NCBI RefSeq assembly: GCF_900113455.1
Contig: NZ_FOPI01000007.1
Location: 23,076-87,075, forward strand
Direction: 5' to 3'
DNA: 64,000 nt
DNA from: Ligilactobacillus ruminis DSM 20403 = NBRC 102161
GTDB lineage: Bacteria > Bacillota > Bacilli > Lactobacillales > Lactobacillaceae
This document shows, one piece after another, positions 57,448 through 64,000 of this stretch. Both the position numbers and the translations under genes were made by a program. Every line of letters starts with the position of its first letter. Positions within the stretch are counted from its first letter, which is position 1. The notes under the pieces were generated by a model, which saw only the letters and a program-made list of their open reading frames with translations, made no database searches and had not been told where the DNA came from.

Positions 57448-57690
57448 AATAAAAAAGCCCTACACGAAGTTTTCACTTCATATAGGACGAATAAATCGCG
57501 GTACCACCTATGTTCCAGCAATTGCTGACGCTTTTTCTCGTAACGGGAGATACCGTCCTTGCCTACCTCTCCATGTTCAGCAAGAAACTCAAAGGCGAGT
57601 TCGAAGCACTCAATTTGCATGTTCACACCAGCCACACGCTCTCTGACAAATCTCGTCCTTCTAATAATCCTTCTTAGCGTTCAAATATTG
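57448..57690 (-). promoter_or_regulatory. T-box riboswitch leader of leuS
   Basis: The minus strand has the T-box core ATAGGTGGTACCGCG (57497-57511) and a terminator CCTATATGAAGT/ACTTCGTGTAGG with T-run (57448-57492). Stem-I lies around 57580-57660; a CTC leucine codon in GAACTCGCC near 57597 is a plausible specifier. Confidence 0.88.
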
Positions 57691-57748
57691 TTTTAATATT
57701 AGCAAAATCGGACTCTTTTTTCAAGTCTTTAAACCGAATTGACAAAAC

Positions 57749-59935
57749 TTAATTTAAATACAGCGTCTGACCCACGTAAATCGTATCGCTTGCCAAGTGG
57801 TTTACGGCCTTCAAATTATTGACGGTCGTCTTATTGTCAGCCGCAATTCGCCATAAACTGTCGCCGGCTTTAACCGTGTATTTTTTCTTGGACTTATCAG
57901 AAGCATTAGTCGTCTTAGCATACGTTTTCGCATTTACGGAAGATTTCTGCGTCACTTTAAGCCTTTGACCAACATAAATCGTATCAGAAGACAGCCCGTT
58001 GATTCGCTTCAATTCTGCAACCGTCAACCCTTGCTTGTTGGCTACTGCCCATAAACTGTCGCCTGATTTGACGACGTATGTCGCACCCGCTTCTGCCGTT
58101 TCCTTTGAGCTTGTCTTGATTTTTTGCTTGGTATCTGAAGAAGTTCCCTTAATCTTCAAAACCTGTCCCGGAATAATCAGGTTGTCTTTTAAGCCGTTCA
58201 GCGACTTCAATTCATCCATGCTCATGCCGCATTCGTGCGCTATCTTCCAAACGCTGTCGCCTGATTTGACCGTGTAAGTCGAAGGCTTGGTTACCTGATT
58301 TTGTGACGGCTTATTTTGATTTTGTGACGGTGCGCTTTGCTTTTTCTCGGATACGACCAATTTTTGTCCGACAAAAATCATATCGTTGGAAAGCTTGTTT
58401 AAATTTTTAAGCTGAGATACGCTCATGTTATGATTCGTCGCAATTTTCCAGAGACTGTCGCCCGACTTGACCGTATAAGTTTCATTGCTCGTCGTCTGCT
58501 GAGGTTCTTTTTTTCCTTGTTGCTGCTGAACGGTCGATTTTTTCTGACCAATGACGAGTTTTTGCCCGACATGGATCAAATTTGATGAAAGATGATTCCA
58601 GCTCTTCAAATCATTTACGTTGCAGCCGTGTTTGGTTGCTATGCCCCACAAGCTGTCGCCTGCCTTGACCGTATATGTCTCAGCACTCGTAACCGTCTGC
58701 TGATGACGATCATTATTGTTGCCGTTCGAATTCTGATTTTGATTCGTTTCGTTATTCGTATTTTGTTGAGCAGACTTTCTGATCTTGAGCGTCTGACCCA
58801 CGTAGAGATTGTTGCTCGTCAAGCCGTTTGCCTTCTTCAACTCATCAAGCGTCATCCCGAATTTTTGCGCAATCCCCCACAAGCTGTCACCGGCAACGGC
58901 CGTGTAAGTCCCGTTCGTAGCAACGCTTGCATTTGAATTATTGTTACTATTGTTATTATTGCTGTTCGTATTATTCGAAACTGGTTTCATAACCGTTCCG
59001 GTATCATATTGCGTCAAATTGTATCTTTCAATCATGGAAATCAGCTTTGATGCATAACTCGGATCGGTTGCATACGTCCCATAGACGCCGTTGCGCAAAT
59101 TTTGCGCGGCCATGGCGTAACTTGAAGCCTGAGCCTTGGTCGAACGCGGAAAATGACTGCAAATCAAATTGGCATAAGCATTCAATGATTCCGTATAGCT
59201 TGAATAACGCTGAAAACGTGCCATTACCGTATGGTACGCACCGCCATAATATTCTTGCGTCGACAGATTGATATACGCACCGGATCCGTTCCACTTGACG
59301 CCAAACAAATTATAAGCAGCAGTCGACAGATAGCTTCCGCCCCACCCGCTTTCAAGGGCCGCCTGCGCAATCATCAATGATGCATACAAGCCTCTTGCGC
59401 TTGCAACTTGACGTGCTGCCGGAGCAACGTTGTTTAAAAAGCTCTGCACGTTTCCTGAATAACTTGTATTTGCCTGAACCGACCTTACCACCGGAACGCC
59501 GGCAACTGCCTGTTGGGTACTGACATCGGCCTGAGTCTCGGTTTGAGAATCATGCTTTGTTTGATCTGTCTTAATCGATTGCTGCTGAGTCTGTTGGTTT
59601 TGAGCAGCAAGCTGCTGAGTTGTCTGCTGTGCTTGCTGTTCGGCACGTTGCGTTTGTCCGACCGTATTATTTTGAGATTCTGACGAAGATGACGCTGATT
59701 CCTTCGTCTCATCAGAAGATGATTGACTTGAAGCCTGATGATTTCCGTTTGTCTGAACGTTATTATCAACTTGAACCGTATCAGCCGAAACCTTTGAACT
59801 GCTGCTTAGCGCAAAACCAGCGGTTCCCATCAAAACAGTGGTCCCAATATAGGTCGTAGCCTTTTTTACAGATCGGATATTCTGCAATACCTGGATCTGC
59901 TTTTCCCGTTCGATTCGCTCTTTTCTTTTTTTCAT
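57749..59935 (-). CDS. Secreted glucosaminidase with six LysM repeats (autolysin)
   Basis: A 728-residue cell-wall hydrolase. A basic N-terminus and hydrophobic segment (about residues 24-50: IRSVKKATTYIGTTVLMGTAG...) act as signal peptide, with a likely cut after KVSADT. A Gln/Ser/Thr-rich linker (52-150) follows, then the N-acetylglucosaminidase domain (about 165-300) with AQAALESGWGGS carrying the catalytic Glu. Six LysM modules (YTVKSGDSLWxIA pattern) begin near 343, 419, 488, 552, 619 and 687 and bind peptidoglycan. No LPXTG anchor. AAGGTGGGG precedes ATG 59935. Confidence 0.93.
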   Translation of the reverse strand: MKKRKERIEREKQIQVLQNIRSVKKATTYIGTTVLMGTAGFALSSSSKVSADTVQVDNNVQTNGNHQASSQSSSDETKESASSSSESQNNTVGQTQRAEQQAQQTTQQLAAQNQQTQQQSIKTDQTKHDSQTETQADVSTQQAVAGVPVVRSVQANTSYSGNVQSFLNNVAPAARQVASARGLYASLMIAQAALESGWGGSYLSTAAYNLFGVKWNGSGAYINLSTQEYYGGAYHTVMARFQRYSSYTESLNAYANLICSHFPRSTKAQASSYAMAAQNLRNGVYGTYATDPSYASKLISMIERYNLTQYDTGTVMKPVSNNTNSNNNNSNNNSNASVATNGTYTAVAGDSLWGIAQKFGMTLDELKKANGLTSNNLYVGQTLKIRKSAQQNTNNETNQNQNSNGNNNDRHQQTVTSAETYTVKAGDSLWGIATKHGCNVNDLKSWNHLSSNLIHVGQKLVIGQKKSTVQQQQGKKEPQQTTSNETYTVKSGDSLWKIATNHNMSVSQLKNLNKLSNDMIFVGQKLVVSEKKQSAPSQNQNKPSQNQVTKPSTYTVKSGDSVWKIAHECGMSMDELKSLNGLKDNLIIPGQVLKIKGTSSDTKQKIKTSSKETAEAGATYVVKSGDSLWAVANKQGLTVAELKRINGLSSDTIYVGQRLKVTQKSSVNAKTYAKTTNASDKSKKKYTVKAGDSLWRIAADNKTTVNNLKAVNHLASDTIYVGQTLYLN

Positions 59936-60125
59936 TTGAGCCCCACCTTATTTTATATCGTTCGTAAATAACACTACAAAGTGATTATATCAGATTTTTA
60001 AGCATCAAAGTTAAAAAAACACTTCTTAACTTTATATTCTTTATAATTTAGATATAACTTCATAATTAATTCAACTATATTTAAAATAATTAAATTAATT
60101 CACGATTATCTATTTTTACTTCTAA

Positions 60126-60162
60126 AAAATAAAAGAGTCTCAACATGAAGCCAAGACTCTTA
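60126..60162 (-). terminator. Terminator of metK
   Basis: On the minus strand AAGAGTCT/AGACTCTT followed by TTATTTTTT. Confidence 0.75.
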
Positions 60163-60174
60163 AACAATCATTAT

Positions 60175-61368
60175 TTATTTTAAATTCAGTGCTGCTTTCA
60201 ATTCGTCGACCTTATCGAGATGTTCCCATGGAAGGTCGATGTCAGTACGTCCAAAATGACCATAAGCAGCTGTCTGCTTATAAATCGGTCTCCTCAAATC
60301 AAGCATTTCAATGATGCCGGCCGGGCGAAGATCGAAGCATTTTCGAATTGCCTTAATCAATTCGTCATCGCTGACGCTGCATTTTCCAAAAGTGTTAACC
60401 GAAACAGACACTGGTTGTGCCACACCGATCGCATATGCAAGCTGAACTTCAACCTGCGGTGCAATTTTGGCAGCAACGATGTTCTTGGCAATATAGCGTG
60501 CAGCATAGCTTGCGGAACGGTCGACCTTAGTCGCATCCTTGCCTGAGAAAGCACCGCCGCCATGATGTGCAAATCCGCCATAAGTATCAACGATAATTTT
60601 GCGCCCGGTAAGTCCGGCATCGCCTTGCGGACCGCCGATTACGAAACGCCCTGTCGGATTGATGAAATATTTCGTCTTATCATCTAAAAGATCTTCCGGA
60701 ATCACTTTGTTGATTACGTGTTCCTTAATATCTTTTCTGATTTGATCCAACGATACGTCTTCCAAGTGCTGGGTCGACAAAACCACCGTGTCTACTCGCA
60801 AAGGCTTATTATCTTCATCATACTCCACCGTAACTTGAGCTTTAGAATCTGGTCCAAGATATGGAAGTTCACCGCTTTTGCGAACCTCGGCTGTTTTCCT
60901 CATCAAACGATGACTGAGCGCAATCGGAAGCGGCATAAATTCAGGCGTTTCATCAATGGCATAGCCAAACATCAAGCCTTGATCTCCGGCACCAATCTGA
61001 TCCAACGGATCGACCTCGCCGTTTTTGATTTCAAGTGAAGTATCAACGCCCATTGCAATATCGGCCGATTGTTCGTCAATTGCAGTCAAAACAGCACAAT
61101 TGTCGCCATCGAAACCAAATTTTCCGCCAACGTAGCCGATACCCTTGATCGTGTCACGAACTACTTTTTGAATATCAATGTAGGCACTTGTTGAAATTTC
61201 TCCAACAACAACTACCAATCCGGTTGTTACAGTTGTTTCAGCTGCGACCCTGGCATTAGGATCCTTTTTAAGCAACGCATCCAAAATTGCATCACTGATC
61301 TGATCGGCAATTTTATCCGGGTGTCCTTCTGAAACTGATTCTGACGTAAACAAATGTCTTTCTGACAT
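60175..61368 (-). CDS. metK: S-adenosylmethionine synthetase
   Basis: A 397-residue enzyme making SAM from methionine and ATP. Motifs: [16 protein letters not shown] (residues 10-25), [12 protein letters not shown] (about 117-128) and [19 protein letters not shown] 61368 ([11 protein letters not shown]) is preceded by GGGGG, which is part of the SMK riboswitch; the extra 16 codons of the longer frame belong to that RNA. Confidence 0.97.
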   Translation of the reverse strand: MSERHLFTSESVSEGHPDKIADQISDAILDALLKKDPNARVAAETTVTTGLVVVVGEISTSAYIDIQKVVRDTIKGIGYVGGKFGFDGDNCAVLTAIDEQSADIAMGVDTSLEIKNGEVDPLDQIGAGDQGLMFGYAIDETPEFMPLPIALSHRLMRKTAEVRKSGELPYLGPDSKAQVTVEYDEDNKPLRVDTVVLSTQHLEDVSLDQIRKDIKEHVINKVIPEDLLDDKTKYFINPTGRFVIGGPQGDAGLTGRKIIVDTYGGFAHHGGGAFSGKDATKVDRSASYAARYIAKNIVAAKIAPQVEVQLAYAIGVAQPVSVSVNTFGKCSVSDDELIKAIRKCFDLRPAGIIEMLDLRRPIYKQTAAYGHFGRTDIDLPWEHLDKVDELKAALNLK

Positions 61369-61450
61369 AATAAAATTCCCCCATTCATTATATTTGTGGT
61401 TACAAGGCATCTTCACTAAAAGCGTGAATCCTATCGGGAATGAGTTGTAA
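61369..61450 (-). promoter_or_regulatory. metK leader: SMK box (SAM-III) riboswitch of metK
   Basis: On the minus strand GTTACAA (61445-61451) pairs with TTGTAACC (61398-61405), enclosing TTCCCGATAGGAT and GTGAAGATGCC, as in the enterococcal SMK box. The Shine-Dalgarno GGGGG (61378-61382) follows. SAM binding is known to sequester that box and block translation, so metK is feedback controlled. Confidence 0.88.
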
Positions 61451-61457
61451 CGCTTAG

Positions 61458-61487
61458 ATTATACCATAAGTATCGGAAATTAGTAAA
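61458..61487 (-). promoter_or_regulatory. Promoter of metK
   Basis: TTTACT (61482-61487) and TATAAT (61458-61463) on the minus strand with an 18-base spacer; transcription would begin at the SMK stem. Confidence 0.65.
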
Positions 61488-61628
61488 AAAGTTTAAGTCT
61501 CAAACGGGATATTTAAAATAACTTTCATCAAAAATGATTCCGACATGCATTGTTCAGAAGACAACAGGAGGACAACAAAATTGCAACAACTTCACAGTTT
61601 TTAACGAAAATTAACGCTAACTATAAAA

Positions 61629-61654
61629 CAAAAACCCCGTCAAAACGGGGTTTA
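61629..61654 (-). terminator. Terminator of the rRNA-tRNA operon
   Basis: AAACCCCGTTTTGACGGGGTTT on the minus strand followed by TTTGTTTT, 24 bases after the last tRNA. Confidence 0.85.
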
Positions 61655-61677
61655 AGCAATTTAACGATAAATTTTGA

Positions 61678-61762
61678 TACCGGTGATCGGGGTCGAACCG
61701 ATACGTCCTCAACGGACACTGGATTTTGAGTCCAGCGCGTCTGCCAATTCCGCCACACCGGC
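61678..61762 (-). tRNA. tRNA-Leu(CAA)
   Basis: Long variable arm, acceptor GCCGGTG/CACCGGT, anticodon stem CTGGA/TCCAG with loop CTCAAAA. Last gene of the cluster. Confidence 0.93.
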
Positions 61763-61790
61763 ATAATACTTGAAATTGCCACATCAGCAA

Positions 61791-61865
61791 GGGCGGTAGG
61801 TGGGAATCGAACCCACGCGTGCCGGAGCCACAATCCGGTGCGTTAACCACTTCGCCACTACCGCC
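61791..61865 (-). tRNA. tRNA-His(GUG)
   Basis: Acceptor GGCGGTA/TACCGCC, discriminator C as expected for His, loop TTGTGGC. G-1 is not encoded. Confidence 0.93.
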
Positions 61866-61912
61866 ATCATCAACCAAATGTTAAATAATTCAGCTGAATC
61901 ACTTAGCAAATA

Positions 61913-61985
61913 TGGAGGATACAGGGCTCGAACCTGTGACCCTCTGCTTGTAAGGCAGACGCTCTCCCAACTGAGCTAATCCTCC
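61913..61985 (-). tRNA. tRNA-Val(UAC), distal copy
   Basis: Loop CTTACAA; sequence identical to the copy at 63592. Confidence 0.94.
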
Positions 61986-62028
61986 ATAAAAGGTCATCAA
62001 AATGATGACCGAAATTTTAAAGTCACAA

Positions 62029-62101
62029 CGGTCCTAACCGGATTTGAACCGGTGATCTCCTGCGTGACAGGCAGGCGTGATAACCCCTACACCATAGGAC
62101 C
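62029..62101 (-). tRNA. tRNA-Asp(GUC), copy 1
   Basis: Acceptor GGTCCTA/TAGGACC, discriminator G, loop CTGTCAC. A Tgt substrate by anticodon. Confidence 0.94.
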
Positions 62102-62104
62102 AAA

Positions 62105-62178
<74 letters not shown>

Positions 62179-62195
62179 ATAATAACTTAAAAAGA

Positions 62196-62267
62196 TGACC
62201 CGTACGGGATTTGAACCCATGTTACCGCCGTGAAAGGGCGGTGTCTTAACCACTTGACCAACGGGCC
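62196..62267 (-). tRNA. tRNA-Glu(UUC)
   Basis: Acceptor GGCCCGT/ACGGGTC, loop CTTTCAC; relative of the solitary CUC gene. Confidence 0.94.
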
Positions 62268-62278
62268 ATACCAACTAA

Positions 62279-62366
62279 CGGAGAAAGAGGGATTTGAACC
62301 CTCGCGCCGTGTTACCGACCTACACCCTTAGCAGGGGCGCCTCTTCAGCCACTTGAGTATTTCTCC
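62279..62366 (-). tRNA. tRNA-Ser(GCU)
   Basis: Long variable arm, acceptor GGAGAAA/TTTCTCC, discriminator G, loop CTGCTAA. Confidence 0.93.
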
Positions 62367-62370
62367 ATAA

Positions 62371-62444
<74 letters not shown>

Positions 62445-62457
62445 ATCAATAAAAAAG

Positions 62458-62528
62458 AGCGGGTGACGAGAATCGAACTCGCGACAACAGCTTGGAAGGC
62501 TGTGGTTTTACCACTAAACTACACCCGC
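62458..62528 (-). tRNA. tRNA-Gly(UCC)
   Basis: Acceptor GCGGGTG/CACCCGC, discriminator T, loop CTTCCAA. Confidence 0.94.
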
Positions 62529-62535
62529 ATGGTAA

Positions 62536-62608
62536 TGGCGCGGGACGGAATCGAACCGCCGACACAAGGAGCTTCAATCCTTTGCTCTACCGACTGAGCT
62601 ACCGAGCC
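62536..62608 (-). tRNA. tRNA-Phe(GAA) with an acceptor mismatch
   Basis: Loop TTGAAGC gives GAA. The acceptor strands GGCTCGG and CCGCGCC leave a T4-C69 mismatch where A is expected. Confidence 0.92.
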
Positions 62609-62625
62609 ATGAAATTATATTCAAA

Positions 62626-62698
62626 CGGTCCTAACCGGATTTGAACCGGTGATCTCCTGCGTGACAGGCAGGCGTGATAACCCCTACACCATAGGACC
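62626..62698 (-). tRNA. tRNA-Asp(GUC), copy 2
   Basis: Same sequence as the copy at 62029. Confidence 0.94.
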
Positions 62699-62701
62699 AA
62701 A

Positions 62702-62775
<74 letters not shown>

Positions 62776-62784
62776 ATAATAAAA

Positions 62785-62874
62785 AGGAGGATAAGAGATT
62801 CGAACTCTTGCGTGGTTTTACCCACCTGACGGTTTTCAAGACCGTTCCCTTCAGCCAGACTTGGGTAATCCTCC
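62785..62874 (-). tRNA. tRNA-Ser(UGA)
   Basis: Long variable arm, acceptor GGAGGAT/ATCCTCC, loop CTTGAAA. The discriminator reads T, where bacterial tRNA-Ser usually has G. Confidence 0.92.
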
Positions 62875-62908
62875 GTAATTGCTTTCATACTTTAATCCAT
62901 AAAGCATA

Positions 62909-62982
62909 TGGACCTTGTAGGACTCGAACCTACGACCGGACGGTTATGAGCCGTCTGCTCTAACCAACTGAGCTAAAGGTCC
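62909..62982 (-). tRNA. tRNA-Ile2(CAU), lysidine type
   Basis: Loop CTCATAA with acceptor GGACCTT/AAGGTCC. Sequence and position after elongator Met and before Ser(UGA) match the Bacillus tRNA-Ile(CAU), whose C34 is changed to lysidine by TilS; elongator Met is the alternative. Confidence 0.8.
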
Positions 62983-63002
62983 GAGACGTTAAGTACGAAA
63001 TA

Positions 63003-63076
63003 TCGCGGCGGAGGGGATCGAACCCCCGACCTCCCGGGTATGAACCGGACGCTCTAGCCAGCTGAGCTACACCGCG
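63003..63076 (-). tRNA. Elongator tRNA-Met(CAU)
   Basis: Acceptor CGCGGTG/CGCCGCG, loop TTCATAC. Fully paired first base pair excludes an initiator. Confidence 0.88.
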
Positions 63077-63105
63077 ATTCTATTGAAGCAAGAACTTTAC
63101 TCCTA

Positions 63106-63179
63106 TCGGGAAAACAGGATTCGAACCTGCGACCCCCTGGTCCCAAACCAGGTGCTCTACCAAACTGAGCTATTTCCCG
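63106..63179 (-). tRNA. tRNA-Pro(UGG)
   Basis: Acceptor CGGGAAA/TTTCCCG, loop TTTGGGA. Confidence 0.94.
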
Positions 63180-63183
63180 ATGA

Positions 63184-63257
63184 TGCACCCAGTAGGAGTC
63201 GAACCTACAACCTTCTGATTCGTAGTCAGACACTCTATCCAGTTGCGCTATGGGTGC
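63184..63257 (-). tRNA. tRNA-Arg(ACG)
   Basis: Acceptor GCACCCA/TGGGTGC, loop CTACGAA; A34 is expected to become inosine. Confidence 0.94.
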
Positions 63258-63285
63258 ATATTAACTTTTAACCATTAACTGGTTA

Positions 63286-63357
63286 AGCGGAAGACGGGAT
63301 TCGAACCCGCGACCCCCACCATGGCAAGGTGATGTTCTACCACTGAACTACTTCCGC
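63286..63357 (-). tRNA. tRNA-Gly(GCC)
   Basis: Acceptor GCGGAAG/CTTCCGC, discriminator T, loop TTGCCAT. Confidence 0.94.
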
Positions 63358-63360
63358 ATA

Positions 63361-63433
63361 TGCCGACTAGAGGATTCGAACCTCCGACCCTCTGATTACA
63401 AATCAGATGCTCTGCCAGCTGAGCTAAGTCGGC
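63361..63433 (-). tRNA. tRNA-Thr(UGU)
   Basis: Acceptor GCCGACT/AGTCGGC, loop TTTGTAA. Confidence 0.94.
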
Positions 63434-63468
63434 ATGTCTTGAAACAATTTATAATCGACAACTTCTTA

Positions 63469-63497
63469 AGTTTATCAAATCATTCAAGAACTGTCAA
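63469..63497 (-). promoter_or_regulatory. Internal promoter of the tRNA cluster
   Basis: TTGACA (63492-63497) and TAAACT (63469-63474), 17 bases apart, in the 80-bp spacer between tRNA-Lys and tRNA-Thr. It could give extra transcripts of the 19 distal tRNAs. Confidence 0.7.
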
Positions 63498-63513
63498 GCA
63501 TTTATTTATTAGA

Positions 63514-63586
63514 TGAGTCGTGACAGGCTCGAACTGTCGACCCTCTGATTAAAAGTCAGATGCTCTACCGACTGAGCTAACGACTC
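63514..63586 (-). tRNA. tRNA-Lys(UUU)
   Basis: Acceptor GAGTCGT/ACGACTC, loop CTTTTAA. Confidence 0.94.
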
Positions 63587-63591
63587 ATAAA

Positions 63592-63664
63592 TGGAGGATA
63601 CAGGGCTCGAACCTGTGACCCTCTGCTTGTAAGGCAGACGCTCTCCCAACTGAGCTAATCCTCC
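63592..63664 (-). tRNA. tRNA-Val(UAC), proximal copy
   Basis: First tRNA after 5S, loop CTTACAA; identical to the copy at 61913. Confidence 0.94.
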
Positions 63665-63782
63665 GCATGGCAACGTCCTACCCTCACAGGGGGCGATCCC
63701 CCAACTACTCTCGGCGCTATGGAGCTTGACTTCTGTGTTCGGAATGGGAACAGGTATATCCTCCATGCCATCATCACCACAC
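63665..63782 (-). rRNA. rrf: 5S ribosomal RNA
   Basis: About 117 bases. The 5' part GGCATGGAGGATATACCTG and CCGAACACAGAAGTCAAGC, and the end GGGTAGGACGTTGCC, are diagnostic. Ends are placed to within a few bases. Confidence 0.93.
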
Positions 63783-63857
63783 TATTTTCCTTGAGAAAAC
63801 CTTGTTCTCTCAAAACTAGACAATATTCACTTCTCTTTTCAAGAACCTGCGTTTTTT

Positions 63858-64000
63858 TGGTTAAGTCCTCGACCGATTAGTAATGGTCCGCTCCATGCGT
63901 CGCCGCACTTCCACTTCCATCCTATCTACCTGATCATCTCTCAGGGGTCTTAACTCCATAAAGGAGTGGGAAATCTTATCTCGAGGTGAGTTTCGCACTT
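63858..64000 (-). rRNA. rrl: 23S ribosomal RNA, 3' end (runs off right edge)
   Basis: On the minus strand the sequence ends with CTAATCGGTCGAGGACTTAA, the conserved 3' end of 23S rRNA. The remaining 130 bases continue the molecule. A 75-bp spacer separates it from 5S. Confidence 0.95.

Noticed and set aside
57339..57635. 98-residue frame upstream of leuS
   Set aside because: It is the leuS T-box leader and overlaps the leuS start.

Overview
The window looks like chromosome of a low-to-medium GC Firmicute of the family Lactobacillaceae. Supporting signs are the FabT-regulated type II fatty-acid cluster, an SMK (SAM-III) riboswitch before metK, T-box leaders on alaS and leuS, PepV, IreB/YqgF/YrzB behind alaS, and a long tRNA string after 5S rRNA in Bacillus-like order. 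I cannot resolve genus or species from sequence alone. Almost all housekeeping genes lie on the minus strand.

Layout. 1-4450 is accessory: the start of an amino-acid antiporter gene at the left edge, an IS200/IS605 element with an intact tnpA and a frameshifted tnpB, a lone tRNA-Gln(CUG), and a damaged ISL3 element. 4476-6409 holds an unknown small gene, a lone tRNA-Glu(CUC), a small membrane protein, a phosphodiesterase and rdgB. 6563-14880 runs through yslB, trxA, mutS2, cvpA, zapA, yrzB, yqgF, ireB and alaS. 14887-20457 carries a DEAD-box helicase, an NrnA-like phosphoesterase, dinB and zwf. 20991-30864 is the complete fatty-acid cluster (fabI, accA, accD, accC, fabZ, accB, fabF, fabG, fabD, acpP, fabH, fabT and a second fabZ), with FabT-like palindromes. 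31678-41394 is yajC, tgt, queA, ruvB, ruvA, mutL, mutS and ymdB, linking tRNA queuosine modification with recombination and mismatch repair. 42003-54566 is a mixed stretch: a GntR regulator, ackA, a nucleotidyltransferase-like gene, an internally deleted IS3 copy, a LOG-family gene, several unknown small genes, a lone tRNA-Leu(CAG), a universal stress protein, pepV, an NAD(P)HX dehydratase, a pseudouridine synthase and an amino-acid permease. 55010-61450 has leuS, a six-LysM glucosaminidase and metK. 61678-64000 is the distal end of an rRNA operon in minus orientation: the 23S 3' end, 5S and 21 tRNAs.

The most notable unexplained material is intergenic. At least five copies (one truncated, one inverted) of a 250-530 bp MITE-like repeat fill gaps between operons. 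They carry terminal inverted repeats, one or two terminator-like hairpins and, in the long copies, extra TTACGG hairpins. A second, GC-rich repeat sharing a TCCACACCTTG core occurs three times at about 125 bp spacing near 45.6-45.9 kb and once inside the ISL3 remnant. A hairpin-rich 280 bp stretch downstream of fabI may be a non-autonomous IS200/IS605 derivative or a structured RNA. All three solitary tRNA genes carry C34 anticodons, which suggests a supplementary set for NNG codons.
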